Assembly (NCBI GenBank): GCA_028095005.1
Contig: CM051462.1
Span: forward strand, 122,068,752 to 122,132,751
DNA length: 64,000 nt
Direction: 5' to 3'
DNA from: Rhynchospora pubera
Lineage: Eukaryota; Streptophyta; Magnoliopsida; Poales; Cyperaceae
Shown: in pieces, positions 11,878 to 25,040 of the stretch
Layout: every line of letters begins with the position of its first letter
Position numbering within the stretch: the first letter of the stretch is position 1
Program-made: the position numbers and the translations under genes
Notes under the pieces: model-generated
The model's database searches: none
What the model saw: the letters and a program-made list of their open reading frames with translations, nothing else
What the model was told of the DNA's origin: nothing

Positions 11878-14800
11878 ACATGGTCGTACTTAATCTATTT
11901 TGACACTTAATTAAGAGAAATTGGCTAATTAACGGATTAGTAGAGATGATGCGTTTGTTTGCTGTCTGGAAATGGTATTTTCTGTGTTGTTTCGCGTTTT
12001 TCGCTGTGTTATGTTCTCTGGAAGATCTTTCCATCTACATGAAAGTTGTATATCTGTGGATTGTGATTCTTTTGGCGTTAGATTCACATTTTCTGAATTA
12101 GTATGGATTTATTGTGAATAAAACGGCGACAGTGCGCAGAACCAGTTTTTGCTTGCACTGTCCTGTTTGAATGGCTTGAAAGATTTATATTTTGAATATA
12201 AGTAACAGTGTTCTATGGTTAGAATTAAAGAGGACTTGAAGATCTTTCTGAGCATGTATAAATTGTTGCATAACTCGGATTAATTTGTGGGTTTTCAAGT
12301 ATGAAAAGGAAGATCTTGTCAGATCCAGTTTGTTGAGCAAATCGATTGTTTTAATAAACTGTACCAACTGGGAACTCCTTTAACAATTCTGTTTAAATAG
12401 AGATGTTCTATTTTGAGTTAGGATTCCAGAAAAATTAATTTCATAATTTTTCGTGGATGTTTGGACCTTCAACTAGGTTAAAACTTTTCGATCGACAGTC
12501 TGTTCCAGTACAGGATTTGTTGATTGTTTAGCATGTAACTTAATATTATTGAACTGAACTTGGTTGTTTTCTTTTCATGGATGGATAGCCTATAGTCTAA
12601 AAAAGTTTTTCTATGTATATTTTATATATGAAAACTGGATAGAAGGTGGTCTAACAGACTAAATATTTGAGAGGATAAGCTGAAAATCTCATAACGGTGT
12701 TTCGTGCACTTGTAAGAGATTTGTCATTTTTTATTCTTCCAGATGGTTTAAGATCTCTTCTTAAAATTTTTACTGGTAATCACAACTATGATAAGGAGCT
12801 TAAGTAATTTATTTGAGAATTTTTGGAGACCTAAAACTATTGGTTTTGTTGGATTCCATTAGTTACGTTTTTTTCTAAATTACTGTTTTTCTAAGTATTC
12901 AAACTAGTTGAAAACAATTAGAATACTCCTTGTTTGATCTCCTTTCAGTTATGGGATGTTGAAAGAACTTTCTAAATGAATTTAAACAAGTTTGATTGTT
13001 TAAAATTGAGAATTTGTACACGGAATTTACTTATGGCAAACAATATGCAAAGATGCTTGAAAATCGTTAATTGGAAACAAAGTGCTTGTATGTGCTAACT
13101 TTGTTTTGTAGGTGGATAGTGGATTTAGTATGGCTCATGACTCAATGCCTTGTGGTTGTAATTGAATGCATGTGTGAATGTTTGTAATGCGGCCTTTGGT
13201 GCCATTAATTAATTAATTTGTTGATTAATTTTAATGTAACTTGTGTGGCTTGCATGCCCCTAAGGCTAGGATGGGAATAAGATATTTTCACATGTATTTT
13301 TGTTCCTTTATTTTATATAGGATTTAGATCCTTATAGAATTTAGTGGGAGAACAAGGATTAGATTAGTTTTGCTTCATGGACGATGTGGCGAAACTAATG
13401 CAAGCGGGAGCCATACAAACCCACAACTATGGATGAGATGCTTATATGTGATTGCTTGTGATTGCTATGAATTGTTATAGGCTAGGTATGGGTGTATGCT
13501 TATATGACCACCAAACAAGTGTCGCTTAATTGATTGTCCCAACCAAAACTCGAATAAGTTAAATCGCCCTCCTTCTCTCTATCCCCTTCTAACGTGTATG
13601 ATCGTTCATTGATGCATTCTCGCCGACGCGGGACATCGTGTTCCATCATCCGTGTCGGGGTGTAAATCAGATTTACTAGGAGCAAATAGAGAAAGGTTAC
13701 TTATCGATGGACCCTAATCGGATTGGACATCGGGGCAAAGTTTGTGGATGTACATGTGATATTTCACAAACCAAGAATCATATGGAATGATTGGTTGGAG
13801 AACCTACCTTATCTAGTTGTTTTTGGTGTCACGCCGACGCTAGCACCATCTCAACGAAAATAGGGATCTTGGAAAACCTACTACATTCGGGACACTAAAT
13901 AAATGTAGTGGGAGTTTTATTTGTTATAAATAAAACAATTGCATAAACTATATGACCTTAAATTGATTTTGTTATAGATGTTTAAATTGTTAATTTTGTT
14001 GTGATCAATCTTTGAAAATTAACAAACTCGTTTCTAAAAGTATTTACTTAAAGAAGTAATACCGATTCCTAAGACACAATCTTAGTGAAGAGAAACTTGA
14101 GTATGTCAATTCCCAAAACTTTCCTCAAACTACCCGAACGTAGCAACGCGATGATTGATTGACTTTTGGCGAAAAGTTATTCAATAAAGCGTATTGCTAA
14201 TATCCTCATTTGAAATTTCTAGACCTTTGAATTAGAGAATTCATATGGACTAGATTTAACTCGTACGTTCTTTTTCCTCTTACTCAAGAAAGTGCTCTTG
14301 GAGAAAGTAGATAGTAACTCCATCATTTATGATCGAGTATAAAGAATATGAGTTGACCAAGAGATTCTTCTTTTAAAAGAAGTTATATGAATGTTTCATT
14401 GGCTTACAAATCGAAAGATTTAAGTAGTTAATTGATGACTAGAGATATTAATCTCCGATATCAAGGATTGTTGATATTGTCATACGATCTCTTTGGAATT
14501 ATAAAGGATATAATGTTACCTTTATGTACGCTTGTTAATGCAAAAAGGTGATTGGTTAAGTATTCAAGAAATACTTCACCAATGTATGAGTTGAAATTTC
14601 GAGACCCTCATTTATGACCATGTGTCACATGAGATGTTTAATTTGCCGTTTGTGGGAGGCATTTGAAAGGTTGTCCGAAATACCATGATTGTGACGATTA
14701 GAAATATTCTAATCCTAAAGTGTATTTGTCGTTCAAATTATCTCACTATCTCTAATTTACACTAGTAACTTGATACTAGTTCATATGCTCACATTTAACG

Positions 14801-17420
14801 AAATGTATTAGCAATGAAGAATAAGAGAAAGTTCGAGAGATGTAAAGTAAACTCCGTATAGGAAATGACTTGTTCGTCTAAGTCATTACCATTGAATACG
14901 TAGAGTTATCTTTATAAAGAGTTTGTTTAGGAATTGAAGGTTACATACCTTAATCCTAACCTCTCAAAACGTCTCCATTTCATATTCGATGATGGATGAT
15001 TATGTTTAGTAAAAGACAAGTTCTTTTATGAATTTGTTTATATGATTTCATGCATCTTGATTGAATTTGCTTGAAATAGATAAAGAATTTTTGAATGACA
15101 AATAGGATGTGTAAGACTTGACATAAAGTATTTGACTTTTATGCTATATATAACCGCTTAGTCGCATACATAAACAAGAATCGCATTACGAGAGTCTCCG
15201 TAACGTAGAGCTCGTAATTCAATTCGATTTCAAATCAATTGATATGCGAATCATGTTTGTTAAATGACAAAAATGCCTTTAACCTACAAAGGTTTAAGGA
15301 CAAGTGACTTGATTAGGACTTTTACATATCGATGTATAAAGACCTATAAGTACTTGTGCAATGAAAGGTTGTTGATACTTTACTATTTAACCAACGATCA
15401 TTGTAGATATTAACATATCTATAAGGTATAAGTATGAACCTTTTTGACTAGTTCAAAAGAGTTCAAGAGTGAAGTTTAAAAGACCGTTCAAGTAAAATGG
15501 AAGTCTTACAATTAATCGTGGTAAATAAGCAGTTAAGTCATATGATTTGAAATATTATCTAAAGAGTATGAAAGTAATTTCACAACTCGCTCCATGAGGA
15601 ATAATATGTCCAAGAATGGAGGTATCGAACAATATTTTGTATAGTTCGATCGGTAATAAATCAAATAGACTTATTCGACTCATATTAGGGAATTATGTTT
15701 GAGGACAATATTGTTTACACTGAATGATGTTCCATCGAAGTCTATTGAAGAAGATATCTTACGAGATTTTTGATCTCTAAGTATAATACTTCTCGAGATT
15801 GGTGTTGAGAAGCTTATTTCAAGTATTGTCGATTTGTAAGCTTAAACCAAATAAGACACTATAAGTTTGTAGGATATCTTAACTTAACCGAAAGGCATTA
15901 CTTCCACGAATATGATAAGAACAAAGTAGTTGTTGCTAATCATAATGTAGTCTTGATGAATTAAAATTCTCAAGAAGAAGTAGTGGGAGTAAAGTGAGCA
16001 TTAAAGGAGTTTATGCGTCACTACAAGAAGTACTCTTATGGGAAACTTGTCACTCCATACATGGTGCTTAGTGGGAGTTGAACGGAACTTCATTCATAAG
16101 TTGTTTTGAAAGAAGTTTAATAGTACGCTCCTCCCAATGAGGACTCAACCATCTCACGAGTTGATGATGTTCGAGAAACTCATGGAATATATGAGAAGTC
16201 AAGAACTCGTTCAACAAATCATTGTAGAAGAAGTTCATGAACCTCAAGTACCAATCCTACAAAAGATCAACGAGAGCTGATTTCCTAAGCCGTTTGATGC
16301 ATAGGTTTTCATAATATTCTCGTACTTAGCATATGAGAATCCGTTGATAAACAAGGAAACGATGAAACGATCCAATTCCACATATATGGTTTGAATTCAT
16401 ATGATCTTTGAATAAAATTCATGTATAACAACAAGGTATAGACCTTGGTTAATGTTCATGAAGGAGCAATCCATCAAGAACGTTTAGATCTTCAAAAGGA
16501 GAGATCAACATGGATAACAAATCGACTATGTACAAAGCGCGACTTCTCGCTTGTAGCTATGTCTAAGTCGATGGCTATTTGACTACGTACAAAGCACAAC
16601 TTCTTGCTTGTGGCTATGTATAAGTCAATAAAGATCATTATTCTAGCAATAGTTGTATTTCATATATGTCGATATATGGAAAAACACATAAAACCGCCTT
16701 CTTCGTATGAATGAAGGAAGATATTGTGCATTTGACACAAATCAAGGTTTTATGTAATGCTAAAAACATACGCATGCTTCAAGGATCCATAAATGGATTA
16801 AAGCAAGTGTTGTGGAGATTGGAATAAAAGTTTTGACAATGAAGTCAAGGAGTTGAACTTCGTCAAAAGTATCTTGTATAAACAAGATATTCAGTGGGAG
16901 CATAATTGTATTACTTGTATTGTTCAAGATAACAATTCATTAATTGGGAATAACATTAAGAAAATGAATGTTGTCAAAATCTCTTTGAAGAATGCTTTCT
17001 CAAATGAGAACTTGGGCAAAATCACCTAATCCTAGGAAACAAAATCTATAAAGATAGATTATGATGGATGTTAGGTTTGAGTAAATAAGCATATATTGAC
17101 GAAGTGTTCTAGAAACACGAAAGTTACACTCCAATAAAGGATGTCTAACTGTACGTCACATGGCATGACTTGAGTGTATAACTCGGTCTATTGCAACTCA
17201 ATTCAAGGAAGTGCATGAAATAGTTCAAACATTCTTTCATTATGAGTTTCATTTTGTACGCCATATTTATGCATATGCCCCAATGTGTAGTATCCAAAGG
17301 ATATGACAAACCATTGTCAAATGGATACTAGAGAGACACATTTGGACGATAATCAAGAATATCCTCGAGTACCTTATGAGAAAGAGTGATATAATGTTTC
17401 ATCTCTTAAGATGAAAGAAT
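11878..17420 (+). other. Degenerate internal region of the copia element
   Basis: About 5.5 kb between primer site and RNase H relic. All frames are interrupted every few dozen codons. Copia-like words can be guessed but no domain could be assigned with confidence. It could also include non-coding DNA typical of large non-autonomous elements. Confidence 0.6.
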
Positions 17421-17650
17421 CTCGTGTAAGTAATTACACTAATGCTAGTTTTTCAAAAGATTGATATAATCAAAGTTGAACTACATATTTTGCTTAAAGG
17501 TGGTGTTGTAAGTTTAGAAAGTGTTCTAAATGAGATATTACAACCGTTTCCGTCACCAAAGCAAAATACATAGCAACTTGTGAAGCAATAAAAGAAGTTT
17601 ATTTTGGATCGAGTTCTTAGTCGAGCTATTATGGTTCTATGCATCTCGAA
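17420..17650 (+). pseudogene. RNase H domain relic of copia pol
   Basis: Broken frames on the plus strand give YTNASFS, then TKAKYIATCEAIKEV, matching the order of the copia RNase H motifs (YTDASF and the E-A-E-Y-I-A-A block). Stops and frameshifts separate them. The domain sits just before the 3' purine tract, as expected. It cannot be functional. Confidence 0.7.
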
Positions 17651-17991
17651 CCATAACTTACTCCTAAAGAACCCAATGTTACATTGGAGATTCAAATATG
17701 ATCTATAACGATATCACTTGATATCATATGATGATGATCAAGAATATATATAGTTGTATATATAGGGTCGAACAAATATGGATAGGTTCGCGAACACAGT
17801 GAACGCTCTAACTTGACCTCTACCTTGAGCAGTATACGAGATGCAATTATGCATCCATACGTGGTAGACGTGTGAGTAACTAGCTTTAAGCGTATTATTT
17901 ATTTTGAGGTCCGAAACATGCATATATGTAGATATATGACATTGTTCTCAATTCTTCGTTGGCTAGAAGTCACTACTGATTGACTCTAGGC

Positions 17992-18003
17992 CAAGTGGGA
18001 GAT
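17992..18003 (+). other. Polypurine tract
   Basis: CAAGTGGGAGAT directly before the right LTR, the usual site where plus-strand DNA synthesis starts in copia elements. Confidence 0.85.
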
Positions 18004-19771
18004 TGTTAGAGTTATGTCCTAGAAGTCAATAATTTAATGACTTAATTATTAGTTTATGTCTTGGATGATATTTTATCATCTGTTCCTAGGTTTATTATTG
18101 ACAGATCATTCAGGTTGAGGATCTGAATTGTGGATCTCTGTGGATCATTCGTTAGAATGACAATAATAAATCTAAATGGTCCATAATCTTGATAATTAAC
18201 AAGGAACATTAATTATCATATAAGATTAGTATGCAAGTTAAGTGATGATTAAGTTCTACAAATCATAGGTAAAAAGTTACCAACTTAATTGCATATGTAT
18301 ATGTTATGGAACATAGTACATGACTTGACCCAACGAAATAAACATATGGATTGTGTTATGTGTCATTGTTTATTTCGTTATGATTTTGGTTCTAAGTTTG
18401 AGATGTTTATCTTTTCCACATGAGGATAGGTTCAATAAATATTGTCTACCGCTGATTCCCGATAAGAGCTGCTACACGGACTTTATTTATGTTCTCTTGA
18501 ATTGTGCGGGGAAAAGCTAATCATCAAGAAAACCGTATGTCCCTCATTAATTCACTTAGTGAGTGACGATATCTGTTTGGGCCCCTTGATGGAGTTGGAT
18601 CGTATGCGCGCAACTAAGCGATCAACTCTAGATCAAGAAACGTATAATCTGCAAGAATGACACATTCCTATCTTGGATTATACGATGATATCGTGAGACA
18701 TAAGAATCAAAATAGAGAAACATATTTATTCTTTTATGCAGGATTGAAATATTGTAGCAGTACACTATTTATGCGAATTGGGAATCATAACGTGTTGCTA
18801 GATACCGCTTATGATTATTGGAATTAAATAACGATTTAATTCCATGTCCAACATAGCATAAATCCTCAAAGGGTCACACAAAATTGGTATTTAATCATAC
18901 GTGCATTATTTATTTATTTGCAATAATGAGTATTGCAAAATATGATAAGTTGATTAATTAATTAAATAGCGTTATGGACCGTTATAATTAATTAAGTCAA
19001 ATGGATCATATAGAAATAAATTAATGCATTGTCTAATCTCTAAATAATTATTATTAAGTTAATAATTATTTATAAACAACACACTTAATTTAATTAAGTT
19101 ATTTGGCTTTAATTTATTGGTAAATTAAATGTCCAAATTAAATAGCTTTGAGTGGGCCTTTAATTAATAGAATTAAGGGACCAATTGGAGATGGAATAGT
19201 GGCCCGTAAAAGCCCTATATTGGGCCGGCCTTGTATGGTGGTAGGTGGGGATGGCACACTTGTAAATAGTGTGAACTCTTGGCTAGGGTTAAGAGGCTAT
19301 ATAAGGCACCTAATGGAGGCTCCTTGGTCTCTCTTCTCTCTCCTCCCTTTCCCTTCCCACCTAGCCGCCACCCTTCCCCAAGGGTGCGCCGCCCCCCCCT
19401 CTCCTCTCCTCTCCACTCAAGCTCATGTGTTGAGCATCCTTTTCTCCCACAAATTAGTTTGGTTCTTTGGTTGAAGAAAGGGAACGCTAGGGGTTAGACT
19501 CGTTCTTCTCTTCGCTAGCACGAATTGAGAAGAACTTGGTTAATACCATAGTGGACTCGAGGCGCCGCGAATAGGAGGCGAAGGAGAGCACCCCCATCGA
19601 CTCCAAAGCCAAGGATTCGAGCTTCTTGGTTGCTATACCAAGAGAGGTACATTTCCACCACTTCTCTCTTGTGTTGAATGGCTTTCGTGCTAGATCTTTA
19701 TGTGTGTGATGTTTAATTGGTTAATTAACTTGTAATTAGCACTAAAATTGAAAATTACATACTTCCTAACA
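18004..19771 (+). repeat. 3' LTR of the 9.7-kb copia element
   Basis: 1768 bp, about 98% identical to the left LTR by eye (roughly 30-40 substitutions and single-base indels), followed by the duplication GTGTC. Confidence 0.93.
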
Positions 19772-20250
19772 GTGTCGTGGCGTGTGTGAATATTTCATGT
19801 GTCGTGTTGTGCTGTGTCTAAATTCCAAGAGATGGACACGACACGCCTAAGGACACGACACGCCTCGTGTCCTTGTGCCGTGTAGTGTTTGAACACGTTT
19901 GAATTTCATAAAATATAGTTATATATTTATGCTTATAAATGAACTGGACATTCAAACAATGAAATTATCCATAAAAAATAGACAATATAAGAATTTTTCT
20001 TATTATTTCATAACATTTACTAACTTTGATCCTGATTATAAACTTGTTATGTCTCTTGGATTATCTCATTCCGTGTCGTACTGTGTTTCGTGACGTGTCG
20101 TGTCATATCTTAGATAATTCGCGTGTCGTGCCGTGGCGTGTCTATGCCATCAAAGTTGGACACGACACGCTTAAGTTCTCGTGGTGTGTCGTGTCACTTT
20201 CGTACTCTATCGTGTCGTGCCGTGTTCAGACACGTCGTATTTTTTTAAGG
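19772..20250. repeat. CGTGTC-rich repeat, copy 1, right part
   Basis: It continues the repeat interrupted at 10098. Many CGTGTCGTG and CACGACACG words alternate in both orientations, with an AT-rich middle. The end near 20250 carries a weak inverted match to the left end. It is probably a non-autonomous DNA transposon that served as target for the copia insertion. Confidence 0.6.
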
Positions 20251-20571
20251 ACTAATCTCACAATATCATCATCATGATCGCCATCAACAATATACTATAC
20301 CGATTTTTTGTTTGAAAAAACTGGATAATTACATGTTCCCTAATTAGGTTATTATAGGTCATATCGACGTCAATCAAATAAAATGCAATCTTTTTGGTGA
20401 TGCTTTAATTTATTACATTTATCTCCGTAATCAATTAATTATCATCATTAATTCAACTAAACGCTGATAGCTAGATCCCAATTTTGTGCCTTGCTGCTTT
20501 TACGTTAGTTGAACACTTGATCCTTTTTCTTGGTAATTTCTTCACATATACTGGCTTACACTCACACCAGA

Positions 20572-20764
20572 GGACCCGAATCCCGTGTAGCGCGGGACAC
20601 CGTGTAGCGCGCGTACGGGCCGTCTGATCTTAATCGGACGGTTCATTTTTTACGGGCCTATCAATCTAGGTTACATGCACGGGACTACCTTGTCCATTGG
20701 ATCTTGATCAGACGGCTACGATGCCGCGCTACACGGTGTGCCGCGCGGCACCAGATCTGAACTC
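20572..20764. mobile_element. Short MITE with 9-bp TSD CACACCAGA
   Basis: 193 bp, flanked by the perfect 9-bp duplication CACACCAGA (20563-20571 and 20765-20773). The interior is GC-rich with inverted CCGTGTAGCGCG / CGCGCTACACGG blocks. The ends GGACCCGAATCC and GATCTGAACTC are weak inverted matches. A 9-bp duplication points to the Mutator superfamily. No protein. Confidence 0.8.
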
Positions 20765-20773
20765 CACACCAGA

Positions 20774-21676
20774 CCAATTACACAGTATTATTTTTTAACA
20801 GAGCTTTTATAATTTTTGGACAGTTTAATGAAACAATGCTACTTTGATTTTTCGATGGATTAATAAGTAGAACAACGTTGTTCCGACTTATGAACGGATT
20901 AACAGAAAACAATTAATGCTTTACTTTTGAACATATTAACAGAATAATATTATTTCAATTGCTATTCCGAACCCATCCAAATATATCCTCGGTGATTTAA
21001 GCTGTCAATTAAGGACCCATATCTGGAGACAGCCAGAGAGCTTCATACGTCAAGCAAGGAAAGTATTGATGGAGTGATCAATTTTCGGGATAAAGAAACA
21101 TAAGAAATAAAAAGATTAAATACTCATCATAGCGGTACTACATTTAAAGCTGGAGAAACATGTAAATTCAATCTGATAGGGTTTAGCAAGTTGCCACGAG
21201 CATGATGCCTCTCACGGGTACTCTCACTTTATTCTGTATAACTGCGAAATGGTGAAACGAATTTAAAGCAACTTATATAATGGGGACGAGGGAACAACTA
21301 CTCGAATACCAAATCATAGAAGTAAGCACATTTAATATGCGAGGAGATGCATTTAATGTTGTCTCTAGCTGTCTTTTTTCGTTTTTTTCGGCTCCTTTCT
21401 TTGTACCGCTCGGTTAAGTATCACTTCAAAAAAAAAAAAAAAAATACAATGCTGTAAGGGGGAACTTGTTACTAGAAAAAAAAAAAAGAACCCACACGAT
21501 GGTATTGTTTTGAAAATAATTTTTTTTTTTTTTTGAAGAAACGTTGTTTTATCTTAATTCATGCACAAAGAACAACTTCTCCACTTGCGCGCACAATGCA
21601 TCAGACAGTAACTTTTATTTAATGGTAAACAATAGATCCAAAAAACCTGTCCTGAGTTGGCCACACTACTCTCACC
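20774..21676. other. Intergenic, nothing recognised
   Basis: Ordinary AT-rich DNA with A and T homopolymers near 21430, 21475 and 21520. No gene or repeat was recognised. Confidence 0.5.
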
Positions 21677-22216
21677 TAGGGTGAGCAAAAAGCTCGTAAC
21701 TCGTGAGTTACTTGAACTCGACTCGTGAAAAGCTTAATTATAACTCGTGCTAAAAGAACTCGAGTTGAACCAACGCGGTTAATCGACGAGTCGAGTTTGA
21801 GTTAGGTTCAACTCAGCTCATTGACTCGTGAGCAGACTCGTGACATAATAAATTTTAATTTTTCGAAAATTATCAACATGATCTATGAGTGTTAATTTTG
21901 AGTTTTAAGACATATTTTACTTCAAATTAATGCAAAAGAATAAAATTGATAATTTATTTTTTATATTATTGTATGTATCAATTATTTTAATTTTGAAATA
22001 ATGTATCAATTTAAAAAAAAAAATTAAAGTAGACATACTCATGTCAAGTTGGCTCGTGACTCGTTAGCCAACTCGAGTTAGAGACGAGATGAGTTTGAGC
22101 TAACTTAAAAAACTCGAAAGTATTTCCAACTCGAGTCGAGCTAACTCGCTCGAGTTATAGTCGAGTTGAGTTTGAGTTGGCCCCAACTCGCTCGAACTCG
22201 GCTCGTATACAGCCCT
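21677..22216. mobile_element. hAT-like MITE rich in CTCGAGTC words
   Basis: The ends TAGGGTGAGCAAAAAGCTCG and CGTATACAGCCCTA form an imperfect inverted repeat of TAGGG type. Both ends are followed by dense ACTCG/CGAGT words. Flanking octamers CTCTCACC and CTCTTAGC match at 6 of 8 positions, compatible with a worn 8-bp hAT duplication. No coding capacity. Confidence 0.6.
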
Positions 22217-22375
22217 ACTCTTAGCACAAATTTAAGGATAAAGATTCGTTTTCTTCCCTGATTTTTCTTTCTTTCTTTTTCCTTTTCCTTCCCATTTCTG
22301 GAGCAAAACGTTAGTACGTGTTTCTATATTACATCATCTAATTATAAAAAATATATGTTAAACGTAACTCTTAGA

Positions 22376-22914
22376 GTTCTAAATGCGTCTTGTGCTGTGT
22401 CAAACACATCGAGTCCTGATCATCATATCGTACCATGTCAAAATATGTCACGTGTTGTACTGTGCCGTATCTAAATTCTAAGGAATAGACATGACACGCC
22501 TAAAGACACATCACGTCTCTTGTCCCCATGCCGTGTTGTCTCTTTCTTAGACGTTTTCAGGCACATTTAACTTTTTAATATAAAATATTAATTTATTACA
22601 GAATTAAAATTGTGTTTAATAAAATATGTAAAAAATAAGAAAACAAACATGCACTAAAAGTTAAAGAAAAATATATGTTCATTTTTTATTTTAATTTTGA
22701 TATGAAAATTATGTTTAATGTTATAGTTTTGTATCGTATCGTGTCGTGTCTCGTATCGTGTTGTGTTGTGTCTTGTTTATCAAAGTCAAACACAACACGT
22801 TTAGGATATCGTGTCGTGTTCATATTTTACCGTATCATACCGTCTCGACGTTGGTACGATGTCATGCTGTATCATACTGTGTTTGGACACGCGTGGTTTT
22901 CGAGAACACTAGAC
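22376..22914. repeat. CGTGTC-rich repeat, copy 2
   Basis: It begins GAGTTCTAAATGCG and ends TTCGAGAACACTAG; the outermost bases pair (AGTGTTCT type ends). Same organisation as the copy at 10026-10098 plus 19772-20250: CGTGTC-rich flanks around an AT-rich centre. Confidence 0.6.
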
Positions 22915-23784
22915 GTACCGGTGGTTGACTTGTGCTAAAAGTCTCTCAAGATTTTTTAAAATAGTGGAGTGTGTGTCTAATGGAATGGGCTCTCTCCGCT
23001 TTTGCTATTTTTCAGCTTAAGCAAAGTTTGATGAGAAACGTAACAGTTTACACGAAGACTCGCAGGCTTTTCAGTGAGCCCAATTAGGAGCAAAGCGTTT
23101 GACGTTATTGCTTTTTCATTTTCGGGCTTAGAAAAACTTTCATATTATTCTAATTTCCCTTTTAACTTTTTTGGGTTATAATTTATAAAGACAACAATTA
23201 TAATTGAGAATTGTTCTGAAGTCAGCACACACAAATTCCCGTGTAGAAACTTTTAGAAGTTTGAAGAATTGGATAAATTAATTATCGAGATAAATTGGGA
23301 AAAAAATTCCACCAGCAGAAGAAACCCAATTTGCAAAGAAAAACACTTATGAGCCTTAGTTTTTTACAGTCATGGCATAAAGAAAGAGAACTTGGATAAA
23401 ATGTAATCATAAATGAAGAGAAATCATATTTGAAATAATGAAAAGAAATCCCCAATGCCCACTTTAAAGCCTTTCGTACATTTTGGGGCCTAGACAAAGA
23501 TTCTATTTTTGCTCGAGTTCAATGATGAGCTATTATAAAGAGCGTTGAAGGGAAGAAGCACTTGGTATTTTTTGGCAGAATCTCTTACCAGCAATCAAGG
23601 CGTAACTCAAGCTGATCATACAATTATATAATATATAGAATATTAGAATGTTATGGGTGGTCATACTCATATACACTAAAGGTAGATGTGGAAACAGTAT
23701 GTGAGAAGAGAAAAAGTGGTTCTCACGGTCTCACTTTGAGCGGCAATCTCTATTTGTAGTTTTTTCTATTAATTACTTAGCGCT
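22915..23784. other. Intergenic, nothing recognised
   Basis: No gene is visible. A 71-codon minus-strand frame at 23282-23497 has no recognisable protein features. Confidence 0.5.
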
Positions 23785-24612
23785 GCTGATAAGGATAATC
23801 TCCATTATTTTTCTAGCATTTAGATTAATTGCATTAAAAAAAACAGAGGAAATGAGAAGGATGGGATGATAAACGCATTTTTTTTTTCGGATGAGAAGAT
23901 GATTGACACATTTTTTTTTGGATGAGGGGATGAGGGGAGCGACACATAGCGTCCTTCTATTTCACTCCCTTCAACGGTTACGATATTTACTTCAACAGTT
24001 ACGATATTAACTTTAACAGTTACATATTAACTTCAACAGTTAATATACATAACTTGAACAATTATATATATTAACTTCAACAATTACGATATTAACTTCA
24101 ACAGTTATATATATTAACTTCAACAATTATGATATTAACTTCAACAGATATATTAACAATTATATTAACAGTTAATATATATATAAATAGAACAGTTATA
24201 TATATATTAACTTCAATAGTTATGATATTAAGTTCAATACTTATATATATTAACTTCAACAATACAATATTAACTTGTTATATATATTAAAAGTTAATAT
24301 ATATAAATAGAACAATTATATATATATTAACTTTAACAGTTATGCATATTAACTTCAACAGTTAATAGAGGTGCTGGCTAATTGTCAGAGTTAAATATGT
24401 AACTGTTGAAGTTAATATCGTAATTGTCGAAGGGAGCAAAACAGAAGGGCATGGATAATTAATGAGGGTGATGCGCTGGATTTCATCCGTGAATTCTATC
24501 ATCCCATCATTCAATGGAATCCTCATTAATTATCTAGCGTCCTCATTAATAGAAGACCAGAGGAGGATGGAGATGATAGAATCTTAGAGATGGTCTTAAG
24601 CAATTCCCATTA
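23785..24612. mobile_element. MITE-like element with internal minisatellite (copy 2)
   Basis: Same ends as the element at 4672-5263 (GATAAGGATAATCTCC on the left; AGATGGTCTTAAGCAATTCC on the right), with a larger minisatellite of TTAACTTCAACAGTTATATA-like units at about 23985-24370, in both orientations. Confidence 0.55.
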
Positions 24613-24759
24613 CTTAATTCTTTGATGACTGTAAATGGCCGGTGAAAGTACTCCATGGCATTGCACAGTTCTCGGTCAATGAAATTATGATTATTATGTA
24701 TAGTACAATTGAAGAAAGAGTGAGGTCTTTGCCATCTAATTTTTTCTGAAATTAAAGAT

Positions 24760-24840
24760 ACATGCGGTTTTTGAACCATTGACCTCTTGGAGACCAGCCT
24801 AGTGCTCTTACCACTGAGCCACTAGACTAGGTCTTATTTT
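24760..24840 (-). repeat. tRNA-derived SINE head
   Basis: The minus strand carries a good RNA polymerase III A box (TGGCTCAGTGG, 24811-24821) and, about 33 nt downstream, a B box with small changes (GGTTCAAAAACC, 24766-24777). The sequence between looks like a tRNA D arm and anticodon region, but no cloverleaf acceptor stem forms, so this is a SINE head rather than a tRNA gene. The body would run left to about 24613; its 3' end is not defined. Confidence 0.6.
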
Positions 24841-25040
24841 CGATACCGAATTAAGCATAGGGATCGGACTTGAATAGTTCTGGATCCATCTATTTTAAAT
24901 TTGGATTGTTAATAAAGGACTAGGATTAATTACATCTTTAATTCATAGTGAATGTTGAACCAACTTTTGATCTAGATCGACTCAAGTTTGGATTGTACAC
25001 GATCTACATCTATCTGACAAAGGCCTACATTGGTTCACAC

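Larger units (their letters stand above)
10099..19771 (+). mobile_element. Complete Ty1/copia LTR retrotransposon with decayed interior, TSD GTGTC
   Basis: The 9.67-kb element has two direct LTRs (10099-11864 and 18004-19771) beginning TGTTAGAG and ending CTAACA. It is flanked by a perfect 5-bp duplication, GTGTC (10094-10098 and 19772-19776). The primer site TGGTATCAGAGC (initiator Met tRNA type) follows the left LTR, and the purine tract AAGTGGGAGAT precedes the right LTR. The interior has no frame longer than about 80 codons. A broken RNase H region is still recognisable near 17440-17640, which places it in Ty1/copia. LTR identity is about 98% by eye, so the insertion is fairly young although the coding region is dead. 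Confidence 0.93.
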
